Source: Wurfbainia villosa (Eukaryota; Streptophyta; Magnoliopsida; Zingiberales; Zingiberaceae). From it: a stretch of DNA of 64,000 bases. Position numbers and translations under genes: made by a program. The notes beneath the pieces are model-generated. The model was given only the letters and a program-made list of their open reading frames with translations, was not told the DNA's origin and did no database searches. The DNA is taken from NCBI GenBank assembly GCA_025175895.1, contig CM045993.1:58594621-58658620 (forward strand), given 5' to 3'. Shown one piece after another: positions 37,953 to 52,200 of this stretch. Position 1 is the first letter of the stretch. Each line of letters begins with the position of its first letter.

Positions 37953-38515
37953 ATTCCGAGGAGCCTTCGCTCCTCGTGTCTGTAACAGAATGATTCTCCA
38001 GATGGGCAAGGTGGTCACGTGTACGATGAAAGAGGTTCGCGGTGCAATAGCTTGCCAGAGGAAGGAGGATAAAAGGGAGAAGCAGGGCAAGAAAAAGGGG
38101 ATCCGCATTATTCCAACAAGTGATAGACGAAGGCACATTTGGAGGGGAGAGCGATCACATCGTCGGAGAAGGAGACAAGGAGAGTAGTGAGCTCCATCTT
38201 TCTGACACTTTCCTGTGTATTAAGCTAATTGTAAGAGGTTTTTTCCTCCGCCTCCGAAAGTTCTTTCCGCGAAGGAGGAAGTTTATAGTGAAAGTGCTTT
38301 GGCACCGTAGCTCGTGGGAGAGCTCACCCCCGTGGAGTAGGAATCCTTATTCCGAACCACGTTACATCCTGTGTCTTTGTTCATTGCTTGTGTGGCGTGT
38401 GTTTCTCTTCTTCATATTTCATCTTACTGTTGCGGCCGGAGAGAACCCTGAAGCTTCCCTCGCGCTCCCCTGCATTAAAAGGAGGCCAGAAAACTTTTTT
38501 CCCTATACCGCATCA
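37953..38515 (+). repeat. Gypsy left LTR, second piece
   Basis: Continues the left LTR after the Copia tandem and matches 61266-61826. Ends CGCATCA. Confidence 0.92.
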
Positions 38516-38517
38516 AT

Positions 38518-38535
38518 TAGCGCCGTTGTCGGGGA
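38518..38535 (+). other. Gypsy primer-binding site (tRNA-Asp type)
   Basis: TAGCGCCGTTGTCGGGGA, two bases after the LTR. It differs at two positions from the tRNA-Asp site known in plant Athila/Tat elements. Confidence 0.8.
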
Positions 38536-38765
38536 CACATCTGAGTAAGACGTAGAGAAGAACCAGAGGAGATACATCATCCGACACCCTCCACCTCGGA
38601 GGAAAATCCCATCACAATATTGCCATCGCAACTGAGAGTCATGGTGGACACCACCGTGGCTGAGGCCCTTGCTAGAGAACGGAGAAGGACGGGGTGCCTT
38701 CATCCTCATTCTGGTGAACCTTCCTCTCGTAGACCGCCACCTGAGATGCCCCCTCCGCTTCGTAC

Positions 38766-40580
38766 TATTAGTGAAAGCCCTAGAGCCAATCATGTGATGG
38801 TTGTTGTATGGACTTTATTGTATCATATTCCTATTTATAAAGGCATGGTTATTATATTTACTTGTATTGGTGCCAAATAACTAAATATAATAATGTCCTT
38901 GAGTAGTAGGTTCTTATCTATATCAATCGATTGGTTGAATCGATAATGAGATGATATAGAGAACACTACGCTTAATCATTCCTAGTCAAGTATTAACATT
39001 CAGGGACAATGTTAATGCGTAGAGACTAGCATGTAGGTCAACACAATGACTTGATCTCACCAGTCATGGATATGAGATATCAAGTTGACACATGGGTATG
39101 CATTGGAGAATGTATACTGAATGACCCGCCATGAGAAAGTATCGTGGATCATTATATGAGTGTCATATACTTTCTCATGTGGCTATAAGTATGACTATTA
39201 GTCCTTAGACCTGAAGTCACCATGGTTCCCTACATAAGGAGTTGCATACTTTGACTTCGTCAAACGTCACCCGTAAATGGGTGGACTATAAAGGTGATTA
39301 CTGGGTATGTAACAAATTATACGGAGGGATGTGAGTGATGTAGATGGGATCTATCCCTCCTATATAACGGGGGTGACATCGATATTCTTGATAGAGTGAG
39401 ATCACGAAGTGCATGGCCATGTCCAAATGAGTCAATATGAGATATTGAGCTCATTTGATTAGAGTGAGTCTACTTGGAGTTCAAGATATAGATTGTACCG
39501 AGGATGACACGGTCTATGCCTCGATTGGTCAATCTAGATGTCAAGGATAGAGGGACATTGTCACATATTGTGAGAGTCACAATTAGTAGTCACAAAGGTG
39601 ATGTTGGAGCTCAACATTCTAATAACTTGGGTAGCAATGATGTGTTGCTAGATACCGCTCATTGCTTATATTCCTAAATCGGTTTAGGGACATTGCCAAC
39701 GTTACAAGAACCTATAGGGTCACATACTAAGGGCAATTAGATGGAGATTAGGTTCATATGATGAACCATGAGGAGTAGGTTCATGGGATGAACCAAATTG
39801 GATTAAGAGTGATCCAAATTAGACTAATTGAGTTAGACTCAATTTGATTCAAGTGTTGAATGAGTCTAATTTAGATTTGATTCATCAAATCAATTTAAAT
39901 TAATGAATAGGGATTCATTAAATCAAATTGACTTGAATCAAGTGGTTGGATTTGATCAACCATGGGAGATAAGAGGTCAAGTTTGACTTGACTTGAGAGG
40001 GAAGATGAAAGGTCAAGTTTGACTTGACCAAATGTCATGTCATGATGATGACATGGCATGGCCGGCTCCACATCATCATTGACTTAGCAAGTGGTGCCAC
40101 CTCATGAGGGAGACCAAGAGCCATGGAGGAGTTACATGCATGCATGTAACCCCCCTAATAAAAGTGGCCGACCACTATTCTCATTAGATGAGAATTATTT
40201 GTGTGAGTTACACAACTTCATCTTCTTCCTTGGATCATCTTCGTCTCAAGCTTGCTCTCCCATCCCTCTCTTTGGCCAAACCATCCATAGGGTGCTAGCA
40301 CACTCAAGGGTGTTTTTCTCCACCTATTGCTTGAATGGATACCAATAGAGGAGTGTGCACTTGACGCTTTTGAGTTCCGGCGAAGCTTTGGACGAGCGAG
40401 ATTTGCGAAGGGCGTCGCATCGAGGGTAATGATCTCACCTTCTAGATCTAAGGTAAATCTAGGGCTTTTAGTAAACACATACATGTTTTAGTTTTAATAC
40501 ATCTTCGTACGGATCCGTGGCCAGACTTCCAGGGTTTCCACAATGCAAAAAGCGGTTTTTGCAGCTCGGAAAGTCCAATA
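38766..40580 (+). repeat. Nested Copia 5' LTR
   Basis: Partner of 46193-48028, with scattered substitutions and small indels. Confidence 0.93.
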
Positions 40581-42221
40581 GTGGTATTAGAGTCACGTGC
40601 GAAGCATGTATGTGTTTCATTTTTTGTAATTTTTGTATTAGATATAAAAATTACATAATTTTATATTTCTGTAAATTTCCTATTTTTATAGAATTTTTGG
40701 ATATTTTTCTCGAAGAGTCGAAGCAACGAGTATTGAGACACCTGTCAGCTTTAACCACCGAGAAAAACTCTCCGAAACGGCGAGTTCTCGCTTTAGGTTT
40801 TTGGGGTAGCGACTTAAGTCGCTGTAAGATCGTAGTAGGGACACTCACAAAGTTTATTTTGCGAGTAGGGCCATTGCCCCTATCCCCGAAAGGGGCCTTG
40901 TCCCACGATCGCGTCCGGAAACCGCTTAGCGGGACCATTACGGAGAGGTGACTCATAAAATTGAAAAAAAAATAGGAAAAATTATAGAAATTTTTTGTAA
41001 AAAATACATAATTTAAAATTATGTATAATTCTGTGATTGTCATGGCCCAATGACCCCAATTTGATTGGATTATGATGTGTTGTAATTCATAATACTTTTT
41101 GTGGTCAGTGCGTGTTGTATAGTGTATGCGACTCAAGCTCTGACTCTTCTTTTGAAATTCTAGTTGTAAATAGTTTTAGACTCGAATGTAACTCGAGTTT
41201 CATATTTGTAATGTACAAAATGGAGCGGTGGAAAGTCCACTTGTAGACGAAGTTACGAGAAGGGTGTCGACGACACATGGCGGTCAAAGGAAGCGCTTGG
41301 AGAAGCCGCTAGCCTTAGGTTGACCGTCCGATCTTCTCATTGGCTTGAGAAGATCGTAGTAGGTCCATGACCACATCACAGTTAATTATATATATATATA
41401 TATGTTAATATATATATATATTATTATGCTTGTATGTATGTGATGCATGCTAGTAGAATAATGATTGTATGTATATGATGCATGCTAGGATATTTTTCTT
41501 GTATGTATATGATGCATGCTAGAATAATACTTGTATGTATGTGATGCATTCTAATATAGGATAATAAAGGCCTTAATGCGTATATGATACACATTACGAT
41601 TAGATTAGATCTTAATCGAATCAACTCGTAAATGCCTACCAGGTCCTTGATACCCATCAGTACCTCGATCATTTGTAGTTGTTGAATCTGCCAAAGCAGA
41701 GCAACGCATATTATCTTGGTAGGGTACGGAGGGACAATCTTGGTCCCGCCTATCACGGCTTGGGTTAGAGTAAGCTCAATTAGATTGAGTAAAACTAGTT
41801 AACTCAATTGGATCGAGTAGAACTATAGGCATATTCCAATCGTTGGAAAGATAGGATAAGATCGCATTTACACTAAATCTTGGGCGATTTAGCCAAAGCT
41901 AACTCAAGGTCTTTTGTAAATGTGAGTCTTGATCCTATAAACAAGAGTTGCATAGAGATGTAATCGGTAATGTGTTACCCACCGATCGTACTAAGTCTTG
42001 GGCGATTTAGCCAAAGCTAACTCAAGGCTTAGTATGATGTGGATCTTGTCCCGCAAGAATTATAGCTAGTATGTATGAATCTAGTAATGTGGTTTGACCA
42101 CATCCATAACTCGATTCTACAAATTCCTATAATTCAGTGGGAGCATCATTTGATTAAAGGCCTAATTAAATGATAAAAGGAATATGATATTAATTCTCTA
42201 CATTGTATGTTGTAGATTACT
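40581..42221 (+). other. Nested Copia leader with short repeats
   Basis: Primer site, then a long untranslated leader. Contains a (TA)n tract at ~41385-41425, four TGTATGTATRTGATGCAT units at ~41430-41555, and a ~40-bp direct repeat around cttgggcgatttagccaaag at ~41878 and ~41996. Confidence 0.75.
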
Positions 42222-45200
42222 ATGTTGACAAACACGAACACTCTCTCTCTGCGTTCTGTCCTTGAGAAGGACAAGCTCAATGGAGCAAATTTCCTGGACT
42301 GGTACAGAAACCTGAGAATTGTTCTCACCCAAGAAAGGAAGTTGTATGTCCTAGAGTAGCCCATTCCGGAGGCACCTCCTGCCACTGCCTCGCGAGCTGA
42401 CAAAGATGCTTACAAGAAGCATCAAGATGATGCATTAGATGTGTCATGTCTAATGCTCGGGACCATGAACTCTGAGCTTCAGAAGCAACACAAGTTCATG
42501 AATTCTTATGATATAGTTGAACATCTTCGTCAACTATATCAAGGACAAGCAAGACACGAGAGATATGAAGTCTCTAAGGCATTGTTTGGGTCCAAAATGC
42601 AAGATGGGACTCCCGTAGGTCCATATATACTCAAGATGATTGGGTACGTAGAAAACCTACAAAGGCTAGGATTCCCACTTGGCCAAGAGCTGGCCACTGA
42701 CCTGATCTTGCAATTTTTTCCACAAGACTACAATCAATTTTTCATGAATTATAACATGAATGAAATTGATAAGTCACTGCCTGAGATGCTCAGCATGTTG
42801 AGAACTGCTGAGCTCAACCTTAAGAAGGGAAAATCTGACTCCATTATGACGGTGCAAAAGAAGAAAGGCAAGGGCAAGCCTAAAGGTAAGGGAAAGTCCC
42901 AAGCCAAGGGCAAAGGCAAAGAACTTAAACCCAAAGGAGGGGTGACCAAGGAAGGGGCTTGCTTCCACTGCAAGGAAGTTGGATACTGAAGCGTGAATCG
43001 CAAAGGCATACTCGAAGATCTTAAGAAGAAGAGAAGTGAGACTTCTACTGTATATAATGTTATAGAAGTCAATCTATCTATTTCTTCATCATGGGCATAT
43101 TAGATCGGATGTGCATCTCACATTTGTACCAATGTGCGTTGAAAAATAGCGGGGCATTGACAAAGGCGAGGTGGACCTCTGAGTAGGCAATGGAGCAAGA
43201 GTTCTTTGCTTTATTCTTTGTAGGAACTTATGATCTATCTCTGCCCTCTGGGCTTGTACTAGAATTAGATGAATGTTGTTATGTGCCTACCTTAACTAAG
43301 AACATAATTTTGATTTCTTGTTTGGACAAGAAAGGATTTACATTTATAATAAAGAACAAATGTTGTTCAGTTTATTTAAATGATATATTCTATTGTAGTG
43401 CACCTCTAATGAACGGACTCTACTTTCTAGACTTAGAGAGCCCTATCTATAACATAAGTACCAAAAGGTTCAAGTCAAATGAGTTGAACCAAACCTATCT
43501 CTGGCATTGTCGCTTAGGTCACATAAATGAGAGTCGCTTATCTCAACTCCATAAGGATGAGATGCTAGACTCATTTGATTTTGAATCATATGAGACATGC
43601 GAGTCTTGCCTTTTAGGCAAGATGACCAAGACTCCCTTTAGTGGACACAGCGAAAGAGCAACAGACTTGTTAGGACTTATACATAGTGATGTATGTGGCC
43701 CTTTCAATGTTGCTGCTAGAGGTGGTTACAGATACTTAATTACATTTACTGATGACTTCAGTAGATATGGTTATGTGTATCTGATGACACATAAATCTGA
43801 ATCCTTTGAAAAGTTCAAAGAATTCAAGAATGAAGTACAAAACTAGCTTGACAAAAGTATTAAGATACTTCGATCATATCGAGGTGGTGAATACCTTAGC
43901 CATGAGTTTCGTGACTATCTAGCTGAGTGTGGGATTCTATCCCAACTCACTCCTCCTGGAACACCACAGTGGAATGATGTATCCGAAAGGAGGAATCGTA
44001 CCCTATTAGATATGGTACGATATATGATGAGTCACACAGATCTTCCTATATCCTTTTGGGGATATGCTCTAGACACAACGGCCTTTACCCTAAACCGTGT
44101 ACCATCCAAGGTTGTGATAAAGACACCATATACGATATGGACAGGGAGAAATCCCAAGATGTCTTTCATGAGGATTTGGGGTTGTGAGGCTTACGTTCGA
44201 CGTTAAGTCTCAGACAAACTGGGACCCAAATCCGATAGGTGCTATTTTGTTGGATATCCCAAGGATACAAAGGGATATTACTTCTATATTCCTAGTTAGC
44301 ACAAAGTGTTTGTGGCAAAGACTGAGGTTTTTTTTAGAAAGGGATTTTGTTTCTAAAAAAACTAGTGGGAGTACGTTCGATCTTGAAGAAATTCAAGATA
44401 AGGACCATAACACTGAGACCTTGATGGAGGTTGAATAGGAACCACAAAGTGTTGTGGGCGATGAGGTTATTGCACAAAGAGTTGTGGAACAACCACCTAT
44501 TCATGTAGACCTACCTCTTCGCAGGTCTGATAGGGTACGTCGTCAGCCTGAGAGATATTCATTTCTCTTGTCTGACCATGATGACGTTATGCTCATTGAG
44601 AATGAGCCTACCTCCTATCAGGAAGCTGTGATGTGCCCAGATTCTGAGAAATGGCTAGAGGTCATGAGATCCGAGATGGAATCCATATACACCAACCAAG
44701 TATGGACTTTGGTTGATCCATCTGAAGGGGTCAAACCCATTGGGTGTAAGTGGGTCTTTAGGAGAAAGACTGACATGGATTGACTTACGCATACCTATAA
44801 GGGTTGATTGGTGGCTAAAGGTTTCAAACAAATTCATGATATTGACTATGATGAAACCTTTTCTCCAGTGGCGATGTTTAAGTCCATTCGGATCTTGCTT
44901 GCTATTGCAGCATACCATGATTATTAGATCTGGCAAATGGATGTCAAAACCGCGTTTCTGAATGGAAACTTACTCGAGGATGTGTACATGACACAACCTG
45001 AGGGTTTTGTAGATCCACAACATACTGGGAAAGTATGCAAGCTGCAAAGGTCCATTTATGGGCTAAAGCAAGCATCTCAGAGCTGGAATCTTCAATTCGA
45101 TGATGCGATCAAACAGTTTGGTTTCATCAAGAATGAAGATGAACCCTGTGTCTACAAAAGGGTTAATGAGAATACAGTTGTCTTCCTTGTATTATATGTG

Positions 45201-46184
45201 GATGACATACTACTCATTGGGAATGACATCCCTTCGCTATAGTATGTGAAGACTTGGCTGGGGACGTGCTTCTCAATGAAGGACTTAGGTGAAGCAGCCT
45301 GTATTCTAGGCATCAAGATCTATAGAGATAGATCTAAGAGATTGCTTGGCCTAAGTCAGAGTACATACATTGACACGGTATTATTACGGTTTGCCATGCA
45401 GAATTTCAAGAAGGGACTTCTGTCGATGTCACATGGTGTGAGTCTTTCGAAGACTCAAAGTCCCTCTTCTAGAGAGGAGAGAGACCGCATGGATAAGATC
45501 CCTTACGCATCAGCTATAGGATCTATCATGTACGCCATGTTGTGTACTCGTCCTGATGTCTCGTATGCTTTGAGCATGACGAGTAGATACGATCGGATCG
45601 GTGGCGTCACGGATGGCGATCAGAATATTCTTAAGTACTTGAGAAGGACTAAAGAATATTTTTTGATATTTGGAGGCGATAAGGAGCTAGCTATAAAGGG
45701 TTACAACGATGCCAGCTTCCAAACTAACCAGGATGATTATAGATCGCAGTCAGGGTTCGTGTTTTGCTTGAATAGTGGCTCTGTGAGCTGGAAGAGTTCG
45801 AAGCAGGACACAGTTGCTGATTCTACAACAGAAGCTGAGTATATTGCTGCATCTGAGGCAGCAAAGGAGGCAGTTTGGATCCGCAAGTTCATTACTGAGC
45901 TTGGGGTGGTTCCTAGCATAGCAGATCCCATAGAGCTCTATTGTGACAACAATTGAGCGATTGCACAGGCTAAGGAACCTCGCTCACACCAGCGGACCAA
46001 ACACATACTACGGCGCTTCCATCTCATTTGAGAGATTATCAATAGAGGAGATGTGAAGATTTACAGAGTACCCATAGAGGCTAACATCGCAGATCCCTTG
46101 ACCAAGGCTTTGGCACAGAAAAAGCATGATGGTCACACTAGGTCATTGGGTATTAGATACTACGGTGATTGGCAAGAGTGCTAG
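42222..46184 (+). pseudogene. Nested Copia gag-pol
   Basis: Starts at ATG 42222. Gag to ~43000 with UBN2-type sequence, a Lys/Gly-rich stretch and a broken knuckle (CFHCKEVGY then TGA). Integrase at 43190-44206 with the zinc region, HSDVC, FTDDFSR and SERRNRT. RT at 44560-45245 with LVLYVDDILLIG. RNase H at ~45480-46184 with TEAEYIA. Premature stops include TAG at 42357, TGA at 42987, TAG at 43844, 44438, 44924 and 45241, and TGA at 45954 and 46028. Most can be reached by one C-to-T or G-to-A change. Not functional. Confidence 0.88.
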
Positions 46185-46192
46185 TGGGAGAT

Positions 46193-48028
46193 TGTTAGTG
46201 AAAGCCCTAGAGTCAATCATGTGATGGTTGTTGTATGGACTTTATTGTATCATATTTCTATTTATAAAGGCATGGTTATTATATTTACTTGGATTGGTGC
46301 CAAATAACTAAATATAATAATGTCCTTGAGTAGTAGGTTCTTATTTATATCAATCGATTGGTTGAATCGATAATGAGATGATATAGAGAACACTACTCTT
46401 AATCATTCCTAGTCGAGTATTAACATTCAGGGACAATGTTAATGCGTAGAGACTAGCATGTAAGTCAACACGATGACTTGATCTCACAAGTCATGGATAT
46501 GAGATATCAAGTTGATACATAGGTATGCATTGGAGAATGTATACTGAATGACCCGCCATGAGAAAGTATCATGGATCGTTATATAAGTGTCATATACTTT
46601 CTCATGTGGCTATTAGTATGACTATTAGTCCTTAGACCTGAAGTCACCATGATTCCCTACATAAGGAGTTGCATACTTTGGCTTCGTCAAATGTCACCTG
46701 TAAATGGGTGGACTATAAAGGCGATTACTGAGTATGTAACAAATTATGCGGAGGGATGTGAGTGATGTAGATGGGATCTATCCCTCCTATATGACGGGGG
46801 TGACATCGATATTCTTGATAGAGTGAGACCACGAAGTGCATGACCATGTCCAAATGAGTCAATATGAGATATTGAGCTCATTTGATTAGAGTGAGTCTAC
46901 TTGGAGTTCAAGATATAGATTGTACCAAGGATGATACGGTCTATGCCTCGATTGGTCAATCTAGATGTCAAGGATAGAGGGACATTGTCACATATTGTGA
47001 GAGGCACAATTAGTAGTCACAAAGGTGATGTTGGAGCTCAACATTCTTGTAACTTGGGTAGCAATGATGTGTTGCTAGATACCGCTCATTGCTTATGTTC
47101 CTAAATCAGTTTAGGGGCATTGCAAACGTTACAAGAACCTATAGGGACACACACTAAGGGCAATTAGATGGAGATTAGGTTCATATGATGAACCATGAGA
47201 ATTAGGTTCATGGGATGAACCAAATTGGATTAAGAGTAATCCTAATTAGACTAATTGAGTTGGACTCAATTTGATTCAAGTGTTGAATGAGTCTAATTTA
47301 GATTTGATTTATCAAATCAATTTAAATTAATGAATAGAGATTCATTAAATTAAATTGACTTGAATCAAATGGTTGGATTTGATCAACCATGGGAGATAAG
47401 AGGTCAAGTTTTACTTGACTTGAGAGGGAAGATGAAAGGTCAAGTTTGACTTGACCAAATGCCATGTCATGATGATGACATGGCATGGCCGGCCAATGAT
47501 GATGCTCCACATCATCATTGACTTAGCATGTGGTGCCACCTCATGAGGGAGACCAAGAGCTATTGGCTCTTGGAGGAGTTACATGCATGCATGTAACCCC
47601 CCTAAGAAAAGTGGCCGGCCACTTTTCTCATTAGATGAGAATTATTTGTGTGAGTTACACAACTTAATCTTCTTCCTTGGATCATCTTCCTCTCAAGATT
47701 GCTCTCCCATCCCTCTCTTTGGACGAACCATCCATAGGGTGCTAGCACACTCAAGGGTGTGTTTTCTCCACCTATTTCTTGAATGGATACCAATAGAGGA
47801 GTGTGCACTTGACGCTCTTGAGTTTCGACGAAGCTTTGGACGAGCGGGATTTGCGAAGGGCGTCGCATCGAGGGTAATGATCTCACCTTCTAGATCTAAG
47901 GTAGATCTAGGGTTTTTAGTAAACACATACATGTTTTAGTTTTAATACATCTTCGCACGGATCCGTGGCCGGACTTCCGGGGTTTTCGCAACGCAAAAAG
48001 CGGGTTTTGTGGCTCAGAAAGTCCAACA
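46193..48028 (+). repeat. Nested Copia 3' LTR
   Basis: TGTTAG...CCAACA, 1836 bp, followed by CGTAC. Confidence 0.94.
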
Positions 48029-49258
48029 CGTACAACCACCAACGTTGAAGTATTGCCTGGGGAGGGGATAGGAGGACGAGTACATCAGACCACTATGCCA
48101 TTGACCCAGAATTGACGAGAAAAACAAGGCGAAAGCCATTCAACTAGGGCTCCAGAGATTTACGAGCCTAGTCCTTTCTCCATGGACATCCTTTCTGAAG
48201 TCTCACCGTCATACTTCAGAAATCCCTAGGTAGATAAGTATGATGGCACGATGGATCCTGAGGAGCATCTATCACAGTTCGCAGGAGCCGCCTCACTTCA
48301 TTGCTATACCGATGCCCTCAAGTGTCGGGTCTTCCGTACCACCTTAACTGGCTCAGTGCAAAAATGATTTAATACCCTACCCCCGAGGTCTATTACTTAT
48401 TTTGCTGACTTTCAGGGGATATTTCGGCAAGAGTTTGCTAGTTGTAAGACATACAAACATGATGCTTCCGTCCTACTGCATATTACGCAGGGGCCCTCAA
48501 AGTCACTCAGAGGGTATCTTCATCGATTCACTTCCACTGCTAGGAATATCCCTTTGGCAAGATCAGACGCCTTCAGAGTGGTCATTCCGCACGGGCTAAG
48601 GGAGGGTCCTTTCCTTAGCTCACTGTTGAGAAAGCCCGCGGCCAGCTACGAGGAACTGCTAAGCCGTGCAGAAAAATATATCAATGAGGAAGAGGGGCTA
48701 AAAGTTCAGAGAGTCGAACGAGCCTCCGCAATGGTCCCTGCAGAAAGAAATCGCCTCGCAGCCCCTCGAGCACCTCCCTGACGGAAATATGTATGACCCT
48801 TTCTACCGGAGGCTCCCAGACCTCAATTACTGATACAGGGAGCTCGCCCCACACCTCTGTTGCAGATCATGGTTGTAGATGTAGTCCCTCCCCCAAGAAC
48901 TTGGAAGGAGTGGGAGATGGAGTTCTATGACCAGCAAGGTCTTCTACAGCGGCCAATGGGGTATAGGAGAGTGCCTCACAACCCTCCCACCCCGTTCTTT
49001 TGCCATTATCATATGGAATATGGCCACGCCAGTGGCCGATGTTTCAAATTGCAAGAAAAACTGGAGCGTATCCGACCCGCTTACCCACAGATGCGGCCTC
49101 AGACAGGAGGACCGACACGGTGATACCAACGACCCAACGCGGCTCATCCGGAGCCCTATAACCAATTATCGCAGGTTACTTTTCCTCCGGACCCTCAGAC
49201 TCCAACCCAGGAGGGTATCTCACAAGGGGGCCCATTAGGTGAGGGTCCATCATCTGGT

Positions 49259-52200
49259 TTGAATGATGTCCCCACATGGGGGGTTATTCACATTATCGTA
49301 GGAGGACCCACTGATGGGGATTCCAATCGGGCGTGGAAATCATATGCCCGTCTCATGGAGAGCTTGGCTATAGTTACTAATCGGGTTGTCCAGACCACAC
49401 CGTCGGTTTCGTTCGGGCCCGAGGATCTCCGAGGCATTATGTTGCCTCATACGGATGCTATGGTAATCCGTATTTCCCTGGCCAACTATGAAGTGACCCG
49501 GGTATTAGTTGATTCGGGAAGTTCTGTCAACATCCTCTTCCAAGAGGCCTTCAGACAGATGCAGTTGGGTAACGCTCAGCTGGAGGACGTGGCCACTCCT
49601 CTCTTCGGGTTTGCAGAACACGTGGTCCATCCTACAGGGCAGATCTCATTACCTCTCACTCTGGGCACAAAGCCCTGCCAGAAAACCAACATTGTTCCTT
49701 TTCTTATAGTGGATGCTCCATCCACTTATAATGCGATTCTGGGTCGTCCTTTCCTTTCTATTTCTCAGGCAGTGACTTCTTCTTACCACTAGAAGGTGAA
49801 ATTTTTGGTCAGTTAGTTGGTTGGAGAGGCCAGAGGTGAGCAGAAGGCTGCCTGGAGGTGCTGCGTATAAATGGTCAAGGATGACCAAAAGAAGGCTAGG
49901 TTAGACAACCCTAAAGGAAAAGCCGTCGTGATCTCCGACGTCTGCATGCTGGAAGAGTATCCCCTTAAGGCGGAGAAAATAGAGGAAAGTGAACTGATGG
50001 AGGTAGCCCCTGGAAAAGTCACTCGGGTAGCTCAACAGCTCGAGGCTAAAAAGGAACTAGTGGTCTGCCTAAAGAAAAATGAAGACATCTTCGTTGGGGG
50101 GTACATGATCTCACGGGGATCGATCCTCGCATCACTGAACATTATCTCAACATCACCAGAGGGGTCCGACCCGTCCAACAGAAGCGGCGACATTTTGGGC
50201 TTGAGAAGGACAAATTGATAGCGGAGGAAGTAGATAAACTATTGAAAGTCGGTCATGTTAAAGAGATTCAATTCCCCGAGTGGGTATCTAATGTAGTCTT
50301 GGTCTCCAAGCCTTCAGGGCAATGGAGGATGTGTATTAACTTCCGTGATTTAAATAAAGCATGCCCTAAAGACTACTACCCCTTGCCTCGCATTGACCAG
50401 TTGGTGGACTCTACGGTGGGATATTAGATAGTGTCCTTAATGGATGCTTACCAGGGATATCATCAGATACCGCTGGCTAAAGAAGATCAGAAGAGGGTTA
50501 GTTTTGTAACATCAGGAGGCCTCTATGCCTACGTGGTAATGCCCTTCGATCTAAAAAATGCGAGGGCTATGTACCAGTGGCTCATGGATAAAATCTTTGC
50601 AGAAAAAAAAGACAAAAACATGGAAGTCTATGTTGACGACATCCTGATCAAGTCAAAAATCACTCGGGATTTGGTTACTGATCTAGATGAAACTTTTGCT
50701 ACCTTGAGGTGATATAACATGAAGCTGAACCCTAAAAAATGTTTGTTCGGGGTGAAGAGCGAGAAATTTTTAGGATATATAGTAACTGAGAAGGGACTGC
50801 AGGCCAATCCGGAGAAGGTACAAGCATTATGCAATATGAAGTCACCCACTAATCTGCGAGAGACTCAAAAGCTAGTGGGGAGAATTGTTTCCTTGTCCTG
50901 ATTTATAGCCAGATTAGCAGACAAGGGACTACCTTTCTTTAAAATTTTGCGCAAGGCTACTAAATTTCAGTGGAATGATCAATACGAGCAGGCTTTCCAA
51001 GAGCTGAAAAAATATTTAGCTGGACTTCCGCCATTAGCCAAGCCAGTAGTAGGAGAGCCCTTATGGATGTACTTAGTTGTTTCGGAAGGAGCCATCAGTT
51101 CAGTATTATTAAAGCAAGAAGGTTCTCAATAACAACCTATCTATTATACCAACCATATCCTAAAAGGGGCTGAATCCCATTACACTGAGCTGGAGAAGTT
51201 GACATATATTCTAATCTTGACTGCCCGCAAGTTGAGGTCGTACTTCCTAGCTCATCCAATTAATGTCTTAACTCAGTGAATTAGGCAAGGTGGTTACTAA
51301 GCCTAATTCTTCTGGGAGATTGGCTAAATGGGTGGTAAAACTAAGCGAATACGACATTCATTATCAACCCCGAACCGTTATCAAGGCTCAGGATCTCGTG
51401 GACTTTCTAGCAGAAGTATCTGTCGGTTCAGAAGATGGCTCATCGATAAAAGAAGAGGGACAGAGGCATGGAATGTATTTGTGGACGACTCTTCTGGGTC
51501 TACAGGCAGCGGGGTAGGAGTCCTTTTAATATCCCCGGAGAAAGAGGAAACTCGTATAGCCGTGCGCCTGGGATACAGGGCGTCCAACAATGAAGCAGAA
51601 TATGAAGCTATTTTAGCAGGGTTGCAAGCTGCCAGAGCTGTAGGAGCAACCTTCGTTATAATCCATTCGGACTCCCAGTTGGCAGTATCGCAACTTCAAG
51701 GCTCTTTCACGGTTCGGGAAGAAAGATTGTAGAAATATTTAAAGGCTTTCGAGAAAGAAAAGACTCATTTTCACCAAGTTCTCTTAAAATAGATCCCTAG
51801 GGAGAACAACGGGAAGACAGATGAGTTAGCTCGGTTAGCTAGCGCTATGGAAGGGGTGAAGCAACTTGAAACGGTCTGTGTGGAAGTCCCTACTTCTCTG
51901 GTGATATACAATGTGGAGGGGGCCATACCAGAACCAGATCAGATCCCTGATTGGAGGACTAACATTATAGCATATTTACAACAAGACTCTCGCGCCCTTC
52001 CTAGAGTGTCGCTTAGCCTTCACCCAGCTTAGAAGTCTTTTATCGGAAATCTTCGCACACTTTCAATGGAAGGATTAGCATGAAATTTATATTTTCCATA
52101 AATAACAACATTTAGATCTCTGAAATCTTTGTTTCCTATTTAAAGCAATAATGCAACTGAACGAGGAGAGCTTTGTGAGAAAGTCTTGTTAGCAAGATAT

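Larger units (their letters stand above)
38766..48028 (+). mobile_element. Copia element nested in the Gypsy gag
   Basis: 9263 bp on the plus strand with LTRs of 1815 and 1836 bp and a perfect duplication CGTAC at 38761-38765 and 48029-48033. Primer site TGGTATTAGAGTC at 40582-40594; purine tract AGTGGGAGAT at 46183-46192. The outer ends of the left LTR have decayed (TATTAG for TGTTAG, CCAATA for CCAACA). A distant relative of the tandem Copia family, with full-length gag and RNase H regions but many stops. Confidence 0.94.
38641..49255 (+). pseudogene. Gypsy gag, split by a Copia
   Basis: The N-terminal piece starts at ATG 38641 (MVDTTVAEALARERRR) and is cut at 38765. The rest resumes at 48034. 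A Retrotrans_gag-like core covers ~48240-48780 (DPEEHLSQFAGA, then a SYEELLSRAEKYI helix). A Cys/His part, FCHYHMEYGHASGRC, follows near 48998-49042. In-frame stops occur near 48229 and 48367, and at 48779. The protein would form the particle. It is non-functional because of the insertion and the stops. Confidence 0.82.

Noticed and set aside
38120..38548. 142-codon frame crossing the Gypsy LTR end
   Set aside because: Runs through the LTR end and the primer site. The matching frame in the right LTR is shorter.
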